A DNA stretch of 64,000 bases from Streptomyces antibioticus (GTDB taxonomy: Bacteria; Actinomycetota; Actinomycetes; Streptomycetales; Streptomycetaceae): NCBI RefSeq assembly GCF_002019855.1, contig NZ_CM007717.1, positions 2,916,645 through 2,980,644 on the forward strand, in the 5' to 3' direction. The notes under the pieces are model-generated. The model saw only the letters and a list, made by a program, of their open reading frames with translations. It had not been told where the DNA came from and ran no database searches. Both the position numbers and the translations under genes were made by a program. Each line of letters begins with the position of its first letter. The first letter of the stretch is position 1. This document shows positions 16,068-24,541 of this stretch, piece after piece.

Positions 16068-18664
16068 TGACCGCCACCCCGGGGCCCACCCCCACGATCG
16101 TGCTCGTCGGCCACGGCATGGTCGGCCAGCGCTTCCTCGAAGCGCTCGCCGAGCGCGGCCTGACCGCCACCCACCGCGTGGTCGTGCTGTGCGAGGAGCC
16201 GCGCCCCGCCTACGACCGGGTCGCGCTGACCTCGTACTTCTCGGGGAAGACCGCCGAGGACCTCTCCCTGACCGACCTGGAGTTCATCCGCGAGCACGGC
16301 ATCGAACTCCGCGTCGGGGACCCGGCATTGTCCGTGGACCGCGCGGCGCGCACGGTGACCGCGCGCTCCGGGCTCGTCGTCGGCTACGACGTCCTCGTCC
16401 TGGCCACCGGCTCGTACCCGTTCGTGCCGCCGGTGCCGAACAAGGACGCCGAGGGCTGCTTCGTCTACCGCACGATCGACGACCTCCTCGCCATCGAGGA
16501 GTATGCGCGGACCCGGGCCACCACCGGTGCCGTGGTCGGCGGCGGACTCCTCGGCCTGGAGGCGGCGGGCGCCCTCAAGGGGCTCGGACTGACCGCCCAC
16601 ATCGTGGAGTTCGCGCCCCGGCTGATGCCCGTCCAGGTCGACGACGGCGGCGGCGCCGCACTGCTGCGGACCATCGAGGAGATGGGCCTGAGCGTCCACA
16701 CCGGGGTCGGCACCCAGGAGATCGTCACCGACGAGGCCGGCGCGGTCACCGGCATGAAGCTGTCCGACGGCTCCGAACTCGCCACGGACATGGTGGTGTT
16801 CAGCGCGGGTGTCCGCCCCCGCGACCAACTGGCCCGCGACTGCGGCCTCACGGTGGGCGAGCGCGGCGGCATCACGGTCGACGAGCGCTGCCGGACGGTC
16901 TCCGACCCGCACGTCTTCGCGATCGGCGAGTGCGCGCTGGCCGCGGACGGCCGGGTGTACGGCCTGGTGGCCCCCGGCTACGAGCAGGCCGAGACGGCGG
17001 CCGCCACCATCGCCGCCGACGAGGCGTCCTTCACGGGCGCCGACCTCTCCACCAAGCTGAAGCTGCTCGGCGTGGACGTGGCCTCCTTCGGCGACGCGCA
17101 CGGCACCACCGAGGACTGCCTCGACGTCGTCTACTCCGACTCCCGCTCCGGCCTGTACAAGAAGCTGGTCATCGGCCGCGACGGCACCCTGCTCGGCGGC
17201 ATCCTGGTCGGCGACGCCGACGCGTACGGCACCCTGCGCGCCCTGACCGGCTCGGTCCCGCCGATCGCGCCCGAGTCGCTGGTGCTGCCGGCCGGTGCGA
17301 GCGGCGGGGCGCAGCTCGGCCCGTCCGCGCTGCCCGACGAAGCGATCATCTGCTCCTGCCACAACGTGTCCAAGGGCGCGATCCGCGGCGCGGTGACCGA
17401 GCACTCCTGCACCACCGTGCCCGAGGTCAAGAAGTGCACCAAGGCCGGTACGGGGTGCGGCAGTTGCGTCAAGGTGCTGGGCCAGCTCGTCACCGCCGAG
17501 CTGGAGGCGAGCGGCGTCGAGGTCGACAAGGGCCTGTGCGGCTGCTTCGGCCAGACCCGCGAGGAGCTGTACGAGATCGTCCTCGCCCTGCGCGTCAACA
17601 CCTACCAGGACCTCCTGGACCGCTACGGCCGCGAGGACGCCCGGGGCGGCGACGGCTGCGACGTCTGCAAGCCGGCCGTCGCCTCGATCATCGCCTCCCT
17701 GGCCCCGACGATCGGCGCCAGCGGCTATGTCCTGGACGGCGAGCAGGCGGCCCTCCAGGAGACCAACGACCACTTCCTCGCCAACCTCCAGAAGAACGGC
17801 TCCTATTCGGTCGTCCCGCGGATCCCCGGCGGCGAGATCACCCCCGAGGGCCTCATCGTGATCGGTGAGATCGCCCGCGACTTCGGGCTCTACACGAAGA
17901 TCACCGGCGGTCAGCGGATCGACATGTTCGGCGCGCGCGTCGAACAACTCCCGCTGATCTGGACCCGGTTGGTGGACGCCGGCTTCGAGTCCGGCCACGC
18001 CTACGGAAAGTCGCTGCGCACGGTGAAGTCCTGCGTGGGCCAGACCTGGTGCCGCTACGGCGTCCAGGACTCGGTCCGGATGGCGATCGACCTGGAGCTG
18101 CGCTACCGGGGACTGCGCTCGCCGCACAAGCTCAAGTCCGCGGTGTCGGGCTGCGCCCGGGAGTGCGCCGAGGCCCAGTCGAAGGACTTCGGCGTGATCG
18201 CCACCTCCAACGGCTGGAACCTCTACGTCGGCGGCAACGGCGGCGCGACCCCGCGCCACGCGGACCTGCTGGCGCAGGACCTGTCCGACGCCGAACTGGT
18301 GCGTCTGATCGACCGGTTCCTGATGTTCTACATCCGCACCGCCGACCGCCTGGAGCGCACCTCGACCTGGCTGGACCGGATCCCCGGCGGCCTCGACCAT
18401 GTCCGCGACGTGGTGGTGGAGGACTCCCTCGGCATCTGCGAGGAGCTGGAGTCCCTGATGAAGGACCACGTGGCGCACTACGCCGACGAATGGGCGACCA
18501 CCATCAACGACCCAGAGAAGCTCGCCCGGTTCGTGTCCTTCGTGAACGCGCCGGACACCCCCGACCCGGTCGTCGGCTTCGTCCCGGAGCGCGACCAGAT
18601 CAAGCCCGACCTGCCGCTGCTGTCCATCGGCCACCGTCCCCTGGAAGGGAGCGCCCAGCGATGA
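16067..18664 (+). CDS. nirB: Nitrite reductase [NAD(P)H] large subunit
   Basis: Six-electron reduction of nitrite to ammonium in the cytoplasm. The 865-residue protein has normal length and all expected modules: an FAD/NAD reductase domain (VLVGHGMVGQRFLEAL, VVGGGLLGLEAAGALKGLG), a BFD-type [2Fe-2S] domain with CSCHNVSKG and CTKAGTGCGSC (about residues 425-468), then the ferredoxin-like and sirohaem/[4Fe-4S] domain. Cluster and sirohaem ligands are visible as KSCVGQTWCRYG and SAVSGCARECAEAQ near residues 650-705. The end overlaps nirD by four bases (ATGA). Expression is probably controlled by the GlnR-like box at 14,777. Confidence 0.96.
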   Translation: MTATPGPTPTIVLVGHGMVGQRFLEALAERGLTATHRVVVLCEEPRPAYDRVALTSYFSGKTAEDLSLTDLEFIREHGIELRVGDPALSVDRAARTVTARSGLVVGYDVLVLATGSYPFVPPVPNKDAEGCFVYRTIDDLLAIEEYARTRATTGAVVGGGLLGLEAAGALKGLGLTAHIVEFAPRLMPVQVDDGGGAALLRTIEEMGLSVHTGVGTQEIVTDEAGAVTGMKLSDGSELATDMVVFSAGVRPRDQLARDCGLTVGERGGITVDERCRTVSDPHVFAIGECALAADGRVYGLVAPGYEQAETAAATIAADEASFTGADLSTKLKLLGVDVASFGDAHGTTEDCLDVVYSDSRSGLYKKLVIGRDGTLLGGILVGDADAYGTLRALTGSVPPIAPESLVLPAGASGGAQLGPSALPDEAIICSCHNVSKGAIRGAVTEHSCTTVPEVKKCTKAGTGCGSCVKVLGQLVTAELEASGVEVDKGLCGCFGQTREELYEIVLALRVNTYQDLLDRYGREDARGGDGCDVCKPAVASIIASLAPTIGASGYVLDGEQAALQETNDHFLANLQKNGSYSVVPRIPGGEITPEGLIVIGEIARDFGLYTKITGGQRIDMFGARVEQLPLIWTRLVDAGFESGHAYGKSLRTVKSCVGQTWCRYGVQDSVRMAIDLELRYRGLRSPHKLKSAVSGCARECAEAQSKDFGVIATSNGWNLYVGGNGGATPRHADLLAQDLSDAELVRLIDRFLMFYIRTADRLERTSTWLDRIPGGLDHVRDVVVEDSLGICEELESLMKDHVAHYADEWATTINDPEKLARFVSFVNAPDTPDPVVGFVPERDQIKPDLPLLSIGHRPLEGSAQR

Positions 18665-19011
18665 CCCTGGCACCCGAGACCACCGACCTGAAGATCCAGC
18701 TCCGGCTGGACGAGGACTGGTTGACCATCTGCGACCTGACCTCGCTCACCCCGGGCCGCGGCGTGGCCGCCCTGCTGCCGGACGGCCGCCAGGCCGCCCT
18801 GTTCCGCGACCGCGCCGGCGACCTCTACGCCGTCGACAACCGCGACCCGTTCGGCGGCGCGGCGGTCCTCTCCCGGGGCCTCACCGGCACCCACCGGGGC
18901 CGCCCCTTCGTCGCCTCGCCGCTCCTCAAGCAGCGCTTCGATCTCGTGAGCGGGGTCTGCCTGGACGACGAGTCGGTACGCATCGCCACGTATGAGGTGC
19001 GGGTGGCCTGA
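18661..19011 (+). CDS. nirD: Nitrite reductase [NAD(P)H] small subunit
   Basis: Rieske-fold small subunit that partners NirB. The 116-residue protein reads ICDLTSLTPGRGVAALLPDGRQAALFRDRAGDLYAVDNRDPFGGAAVLSRG, the NirD family pattern; as usual for NirD it lacks the CxH...CxxH cluster ligands of true Rieske proteins (DNRDPF stands where a cluster-binding Cys-His would be). ATG overlaps the nirB stop (ATGA), indicating translational coupling. The last 86 bases lie opposite the 3' end of the convergent histidine kinase gene. Confidence 0.9.
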   Translation: MTLAPETTDLKIQLRLDEDWLTICDLTSLTPGRGVAALLPDGRQAALFRDRAGDLYAVDNRDPFGGAAVLSRGLTGTHRGRPFVASPLLKQRFDLVSGVCLDDESVRIATYEVRVA

Positions 19012-20446
19012 CGGGCGGGGCGGGGTGCCGGGGGCCGGCCGTCGGGAGGGTGACCACCGCGTCCAGGCCGCCGGTCGGCGCCCCCCGCAGCAGGGCCTCC
19101 CCGCCGCTCGCGTGGGCCAGCCGCTGGACCAGGGCCAGGCCCAGTCCGGTACCGCCCTTGGGGGCGTCCGGGGCACGCCAGAAGCGGTCGAAGGCGCGGC
19201 GGCGCTGCTCCTCGCTCATCCCGGGGCCCTCGTCGACGACATGCAGCTCGACCCGGCCGGGCCCGGACGCGCGATGCGGGAAACGGCGTTCGTGCGCGGG
19301 GTACGGGCGGGGCGCGATGGTGACCGTGGTTCCCGGGGGCGACACCCGCAGGGCGTTGGAGAGCAGGTTGTCGAGGATCTGCTCCACGGCGCCCGGCAGC
19401 GCCATCACCTCGCCCTCGGCGTCCCCGGCCAGGACGAGCCACACCCCGTGCCGCTCGAACAACGGGCTCCAGGCGTGGTGGCGTTCGGCGCACACCTGCC
19501 CCAGGTCGACCCGCTCGCGTTCGGCGGCGCTCTCGTCCAGCCGTGCCATCGCCAGCAGCCCCTCGACCATCCGGGCCAGCCGGTCGGTCTCGGTGAGCGC
19601 GGCGGCGAGCGAACCCCGCCCGCGCTCGGCGATGTCGTTCTCCAGGTTCTCCAGACGCAGCCGCAGCGCCGCGAGCGGTGTCTTCAACTGGTGGGACGCC
19701 TCACCGGCGAAGGCCCGCTGGGAGGAGAGGAGATGTTCCAGCCGGGCGGCGGTGCGGTTGAACGTCGCCGCCAGACTGCGCACTTCGGGCGGACCCTTGG
19801 TGATCGCCACCGGTACGGCGGTGCCGCCCACCGCCAACTCCTTCGTCGCGTGCTCCAGTTCACGGATCGGGCGACCGGTCCAGCGGGCGATCACGAAGCC
19901 GAGCGCGGCGACCGCGGCCAGCGCCGCGAGACCACCGAGCGCCAGCAACAGCCAGACGTGGTGCACCCGTTCGGACACCATCCGGGTCGGCACCGTGATC
20001 CGGACCGCCCCCTGCCCCTCGGCGCCGTGCCGCACCGGGGTGGCCACCGCGAGGTACTCCACCCCGCCGATGGTGGAGGTACGGACGTCCTCGGTGGCGG
20101 TGCCGCGCAGGGCGGCGGCGATGCCCGGCCAGGAGGCGAGGCTGTCCTCCTCCCGCTCGGTGAGCGGATGCGAGGTCGCCAACAGCGCGCCGGAGCCGTC
20201 CACGATCAGCACCTTGCCGCCGATGCGCGCGGCGCAGTGCGCGGCCCGTTCCGGCAGGTCCTGCGCGGCCCGCCCCGCCGCGATCGACAGCGCGGCGTAC
20301 GCCGACACCGACTCCGCCTCGTCCTTCGCCGCGTTGATCACCCGCTCGCGCTCGCCGCGCGAGTAGAGGAACCCGAGCGGGAACTCCAGACAGACCAGCA
20401 GCAGCGCGGCGAGGGTGAGATAGCTGAGCAGCAGACGACGGGTCAC
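18926..20446 (-). CDS. Two-component sensor histidine kinase
   Basis: Membrane HisKA-type kinase partnered with the response regulator just upstream. The 506-residue protein starts with a membrane segment (about 5-25), a periplasmic sensor region of about 135 residues, a second membrane segment (VWLLLALGGLAALAAVAALGFV), a HAMP domain, and the HisKA box AFAGEASHQLKTPLAALR with the phospho-acceptor His. The ATPase domain has the N box (ILDNLLSNALRVSP), G1 box (VDEGPGMSEEQ), F box (FDRFWRAP) and G2 box (GGTGLGLALV). GTG at 20446 overlaps the regulator's stop (GTGA). The last 40 or so residues are Pro/Arg-rich, unlike the family, and are encoded opposite nirD. Confidence 0.92.
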   Translation of the reverse strand: MTRRLLLSYLTLAALLLVCLEFPLGFLYSRGERERVINAAKDEAESVSAYAALSIAAGRAAQDLPERAAHCAARIGGKVLIVDGSGALLATSHPLTEREEDSLASWPGIAAALRGTATEDVRTSTIGGVEYLAVATPVRHGAEGQGAVRITVPTRMVSERVHHVWLLLALGGLAALAAVAALGFVIARWTGRPIRELEHATKELAVGGTAVPVAITKGPPEVRSLAATFNRTAARLEHLLSSQRAFAGEASHQLKTPLAALRLRLENLENDIAERGRGSLAAALTETDRLARMVEGLLAMARLDESAAERERVDLGQVCAERHHAWSPLFERHGVWLVLAGDAEGEVMALPGAVEQILDNLLSNALRVSPPGTTVTIAPRPYPAHERRFPHRASGPGRVELHVVDEGPGMSEEQRRRAFDRFWRAPDAPKGGTGLGLALVQRLAHASGGEALLRGAPTGGLDAVVTLPTAGPRHPAPPVRPPAPHTWRCVPTRRPGRPRSRDRSAA

Positions 20447-21390
20447 CGGTGGGCCGCCGGCTCGTAGGGGTAGGGGTACGGGTGTTCGTCGTACGCGAAG
20501 GAGTGGTGGGCCGGGGGGTACGGCGGAGGCGGCGGGGACGGAGACGAGGGTGGGGACGGAGACGGGGGCGGGGGCGGGGGCGGCGCGGGAGCGCCCGGCG
20601 ACGCGGTGTGCACCGCCAGTCGGAAGCCGACGCCGCGCAGGGTCTGGATCCAGGCCGGGTTGCCCAACTTCCGCCGCAGGGTGGCCACATGGACGTCGAG
20701 CGTCTTGGTCGGGCCCTGGAAGTGCGGGTCCCACACCCGGTCGAGTATCTGCTGCCGCGAGTAGACCGCCCCCGGGTCCTCGGCGAGCAGCGCGAGCAGC
20801 TCGAACTCCTTGGGCGTCAGGGTCACGGCCGCGTCCCCGACCCACACGTGGCGGGTTCGGCGGTCGACGACGAGGGGGCCGGGGGCGGCGGCGGTGGTCG
20901 GGGCCGGCTCGGGCGGGTGGGGCGAGTTGGGCGGCTCGGGCGGGTGGGGCGCGGGCTGGGGCGAGTGGCTCGCCGTCCGGGGCGGGCCGGGCGCCGGCTC
21001 CTGCTCGCCTCCGAACTCCCTCTCGCTGAACCCGCGTTGGGTCCGTCGGGTGACCGCGCGCACCCGGGCCACCAGCTCACGCATGCTGAACGGCTTCGCC
21101 AGATAGTCGTCGGCGCCCAGTTCGAGGCCGAGCACACGGTCGGCCTCCTCCCCCCGCGCGCTGAGGATGATGATGGGGACGTCGGAGGTCCGCCGGATCC
21201 CCCGGCAGACGTCGATGCCGTCCAGATCGGGCAACCCCAGGTCGAGCAGTACGACATCGCCGTACGGCCCCCTCAGTCCCTCGTGGCCGGTGCGGACGTG
21301 GTGCACCGTGAGCCCGAAGTGGCCGAGGCCCTCGACGAGCGGTTCGGCGATCGTCTGATCGTCCTCGATGAGCAGGACTCGTACGCCCAT
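20443..21390 (-). CDS. OmpR/PhoB-family response regulator with proline-rich linker and tail
   Basis: DNA-binding partner of the kinase that follows. The receiver domain (about 1-120) shows the acidic pocket LLIEDDQ, phospho-acceptor LLDLGLPDLDG, and KPFSMRELVARV with the conserved Lys. A winged-helix domain (about 170-260) reads FELLALLAEDPGAVYSRQQILDRVW and TLDVHVATLRRKLG. The linker is about 50 residues of Pro/His/Glu-rich sequence rather than the usual 10-20, and the C-terminal tail has runs of eight and five prolines followed by a Tyr/Pro stretch. ATG at 21390 gives the normal receiver start; a start 16 codons earlier is possible. Confidence 0.9.
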   Translation of the reverse strand: MGVRVLLIEDDQTIAEPLVEGLGHFGLTVHHVRTGHEGLRGPYGDVVLLDLGLPDLDGIDVCRGIRRTSDVPIIILSARGEEADRVLGLELGADDYLAKPFSMRELVARVRAVTRRTQRGFSEREFGGEQEPAPGPPRTASHSPQPAPHPPEPPNSPHPPEPAPTTAAAPGPLVVDRRTRHVWVGDAAVTLTPKEFELLALLAEDPGAVYSRQQILDRVWDPHFQGPTKTLDVHVATLRRKLGNPAWIQTLRGVGFRLAVHTASPGAPAPPPPPPPSPSPPSSPSPPPPPYPPAHHSFAYDEHPYPYPYEPAAHR

Positions 21391-21642
21391 GCTTTCCCGT
21401 CTCTCCCGTGTCCCGTAAACCGAATTCGCGTGCTCCATGGACTCGTCACGCTACAAGAATGGTCATCAGAACACCGTACGGAAGTCATGCGATGTGAGCA
21501 GAAGCTCAGCGCCGATCAAAAAATGTCCCTTTCTTGTCGGCCGTTTAGTGTTCCTCTAACCTTCGCCTGGCAATGGCTCCTCTACGGTGATGAAGGACTG
21601 GTCGAATCCCCTGACACACCAGCCCTGACCTGGGAGGACTGC

Positions 21643-22248
21643 ATGAAAGCCCTGCTGGATCGCGCCCGCTCGTTCAAACGACGGGTCGACTTCGAAAGCG
21701 GCGAATATCAGCGGCTGGCCGAAGGCCAATATCCCGAGGCATTGTTCATCACCTGCTCGGACTCCCGGGTGATTCCAGCCCTGATAACGGGCGCGCGACC
21801 CGGCGAGATATTCGAGCTGCGCAACGCGGGAAACATCGTTCCACCGCACGGCGGCCAGGGCGCCTCGGGCGAGGCCGCCACCATCGAGTACGCGCTGGAG
21901 GTGCTCGGCGTTCAGGACATCGTGGTGTGCGGCCACTCCCACTGCGGCGCGATGGGCGCCCTCAAGTCCGGCGACGACCTGTCCGCCCTGCCCGGGGTGG
22001 ACGCGTGGCTGCAACTGGCCCGCCCCCGGCTGGCACCCGTACTGGACGGGGACGTGGCGGATCCGCGCCTCCCGGACGTCTCCCAGCTCAATGTCGTCAA
22101 CCAGTTGGCCGCGCTGCGGAGTTACCCGTCCGCGCGGCGCCGGCTGGACACGGGACGGCTGCGGCTGCACGGCTGGTACTACGAGGTGGACACCGGCCGG
22201 GTGCAGGAGCTGGACGAGGACGGCCTGTTCCGGGTGCACGCGGCATGA
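21643..22248 (+). CDS. Beta-class carbonic anhydrase
   Basis: Interconverts CO2 and bicarbonate with a zinc at the active site. The 201-residue protein shows the zinc ligands and catalytic pair of the beta class: first Cys in FITCSDSRV with the Asp-Arg dyad, then His and second Cys in CGHSHCGAM. ELRNAGNIVPPHG is also conserved. ATG at 21643 has GGGAGG upstream; longer forms would only add non-homologous residues. The stop overlaps the ATG of the SulP gene (ATGA), so CO2 hydration is coupled to a probable bicarbonate transporter. It is transcribed away from the two-component system. Confidence 0.95.
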   Translation: MKALLDRARSFKRRVDFESGEYQRLAEGQYPEALFITCSDSRVIPALITGARPGEIFELRNAGNIVPPHGGQGASGEAATIEYALEVLGVQDIVVCGHSHCGAMGALKSGDDLSALPGVDAWLQLARPRLAPVLDGDVADPRLPDVSQLNVVNQLAALRSYPSARRRLDTGRLRLHGWYYEVDTGRVQELDEDGLFRVHAA

Positions 22249-24368
22249 GCGGGACGCATGCGCGGCACGCGCGGGGGCGGGGTGGAGCGGGGGGTCCCGG
22301 TGGTCCGGGTCCGGGTTCCGGTCCGGGTTCGAGCCCGGGTCCGGGGCGTACGTTCCGGGAGGCGGGTGGGCTGCCGTTCCCGCCGCGGCCGACGGACGCG
22401 CCGACGGTGAGCGATCCGCCGAGGGCGTCGGAGGGGTACGCGACGCGTGGCTGGGACGACATGGACGCGATGGATGCCATGGAGGTCATGGAGGTCATGG
22501 ACGTCAGCGACATGGCGTCCTCACCGCCGCCTTCGTCCCGCGCGCCCAAGACGGTCCCCAAGGGCGACCTGGCCACCGAGATCACCGCGTCCCTCGTCGT
22601 CTTCCTGGTCGCCCTCCCCCTGTGCATCGGGGTGGCCGTCGCCTCCGGTGTCCCCGCCGAACTGGGCATCATCTCGGGTGTCATCGGCGGTCTGGTGGTG
22701 GGCGCCGCCCGGGGCAGCACGCTCCAGGTGAGCGGCCCGGCCGCCGGTCTCGCCGCGCTGGTCGCGGAGACCGTGCTGGAGTACGGCGTGGCCATGCTCG
22801 GGGTGATCGTGCTCTTCTCGGGCCTGCTCCAGATCGTCCTCGGCCTGGTGCGCCTGGGCCGGTTCTTCCAGGCGATCTCCCTGGCCGTCGTCCAGGGCAT
22901 GCTGGCCGGGATCGGGCTGCCGCTGATGTTCAGCCAGGCGTACCCGGCGATGGACGCGAAGGCGCCCGGCACCCCGCTGGAGAACATGGCCGGTGTCCCC
23001 GGGCTGCTCGCGGACACGTTCGCCGACCCGCAGGCGCTGATCGCGGCCGGCCTCGGCACCGTCACGGTCGTCCTGAGCTTCCTGTGGAAGAAGGTGCCGG
23101 GCCCTGTCCGCAAGGTCCCGGCCGCGCTGGTCGCCGTCGGCATCGGCATCGCGGTCGCCGCGCTCCCGGGCGTCGAGGTGAAGACGCTCCAGGTGGGCAA
23201 TCTGCTCGCCAGCGTCGACATGCCGGGGCCGGCGCAGTTCGCGGGGCTCGCGGACGTCGGCATCATCACGGCGATCCTCACCTTCACGGTGATCGCCTCC
23301 GCGGAGTCGCTGTTCACGGCGGCCGCGGTGGACCGTATGCACGACGGACCGCGCACCCGCTACAACCCCGAGCTGATCGCCCAGGGCGCCGGCAACACGA
23401 TCGCGGGTCTGCTCGGCGCGCTGCCCATCACGGCGGTGGTGGCCCGTAGTTCGGCGAACGTCCAGGCGGGCGCGAAGACCCGGCTCTCCCGCACCCTGCA
23501 CGGCCTGTGGCTGCTGGCCTTCGCCCTGCTCCTCCCCCAGGTCCTCGCCCTGATCCCGATCTCGGTCCTCGCGGGCGTGCTCGTGCACAGCGGCTGGAAG
23601 CTGTTCGCACCGGAGGAGTTCCCGAAGATGTGGCGGCAGGACCGGGGCGAGTTCGCGGTCATGACGCTGACGACGCTGGTCATCGTGGCGACCGCCCTGC
23701 TGGAGGGCGTGCTGTTCGGACTGGCGGCGGGCATCGTGCTGGCCGCGGTGCGGATGTCGCAGACCGTGATCCGGCAGCACGTCGAAGAGGACACGGCGAA
23801 GGTCGTCATGGCGGGCAACGCGACCTTCCTGCGGCTGCCGCAGGTCATCGAGGCCCTGGAGGCGGCCGCCGAGGCGGGCAAGCCGCGCATCCGGCTCGAC
23901 CTCACCGGGGTGACCCACCTCGACCACGCCTGCCGCAGCCAGGTGGAGGAGTTCACCGCCCAGCAGCGCGGCAAGGGCCTACGGGTGGAGCTTCTGATGC
24001 CGGGACCGGCGAAACGGCTGCCGACGGAGGCGGACCGGGAACCGGAGAGCGTCCCGGACGAGGCTTCCGCCCGAGCCGCAGCGCGGCTCGACCCGCTGCC
24101 CCGCCGACCGGTGTCCGTACCCGCATCGGCATCGGCATCGACATCCGCGGGAGCCCCCGGCCCCACGGCGGAGTGGTTCTACCTGGACACCACCCCGATG
24201 CCGGAGGACTTCGCGCAGCGGTACGCGGAGGAGTACGCGCAGGACTACGGGTCCGTCTACGGGTCGGACTACGGGCCCGGCTACGGGTCCGTCTACGGGT
24301 CGGACCAGGGGCGGTCGTACGGGGAGGGCGAGGGCACCCCGGGCCCGAGCTACGACTACTTCCGCTGA
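22245..24368 (+). CDS. SulP-family anion (probably bicarbonate) transporter with STAS domain
   Basis: Membrane permease of 707 residues. The transport domain starts near residue 105 (GDLATEITASLVVFLVALPLCIGVAVASGVP) and contains the SulP pattern of 10-14 hydrophobic segments, ending with a cytoplasmic STAS domain (LPQVIEALEAAAEAG, RLDLTGVTHLDHACRSQVEEF). Coupling to a carbonic anhydrase suggests BicA-like bicarbonate uptake rather than sulfate. The first 100 residues are low-complexity (Gly/Pro runs, then MDAMDAMEVMEVMDV) and the last 60 repeat Tyr-Gly-Ser motifs (YGSVYGSDYGPGYGSVYG). If translation instead begins near the internal Met around residue 89, the N-terminal tail would not exist. 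Confidence 0.88.
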   Translation: MSGTHARHARGRGGAGGPGGPGPGSGPGSSPGPGRTFREAGGLPFPPRPTDAPTVSDPPRASEGYATRGWDDMDAMDAMEVMEVMDVSDMASSPPPSSRAPKTVPKGDLATEITASLVVFLVALPLCIGVAVASGVPAELGIISGVIGGLVVGAARGSTLQVSGPAAGLAALVAETVLEYGVAMLGVIVLFSGLLQIVLGLVRLGRFFQAISLAVVQGMLAGIGLPLMFSQAYPAMDAKAPGTPLENMAGVPGLLADTFADPQALIAAGLGTVTVVLSFLWKKVPGPVRKVPAALVAVGIGIAVAALPGVEVKTLQVGNLLASVDMPGPAQFAGLADVGIITAILTFTVIASAESLFTAAAVDRMHDGPRTRYNPELIAQGAGNTIAGLLGALPITAVVARSSANVQAGAKTRLSRTLHGLWLLAFALLLPQVLALIPISVLAGVLVHSGWKLFAPEEFPKMWRQDRGEFAVMTLTTLVIVATALLEGVLFGLAAGIVLAAVRMSQTVIRQHVEEDTAKVVMAGNATFLRLPQVIEALEAAAEAGKPRIRLDLTGVTHLDHACRSQVEEFTAQQRGKGLRVELLMPGPAKRLPTEADREPESVPDEASARAAARLDPLPRRPVSVPASASASTSAGAPGPTAEWFYLDTTPMPEDFAQRYAEEYAQDYGSVYGSDYGPGYGSVYGSDQGRSYGEGEGTPGPSYDYFR

Positions 24369-24541
24369 TCCTTCTCGGGGGGGGGCGGCTCCACCGCCGG
24401 TCACACACCGCCAGTCACACACCGCGCATCTCCCGGTCACGGCCCGTCCATGGCCCCGCCACCCGGCACTTCTAGCGTTCGGCAGCGCACGACCCCGGCG
24501 CCGACCGTCGCCGGGCCGTTCACACACCCTCGGGAGTGAGC

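Noticed and set aside
20449..21642. 400-codon upstream extension of the carbonic anhydrase
   Set aside because: The extension lies opposite the response regulator gene; GGGAGG before ATG 21643 and family length support the short form.
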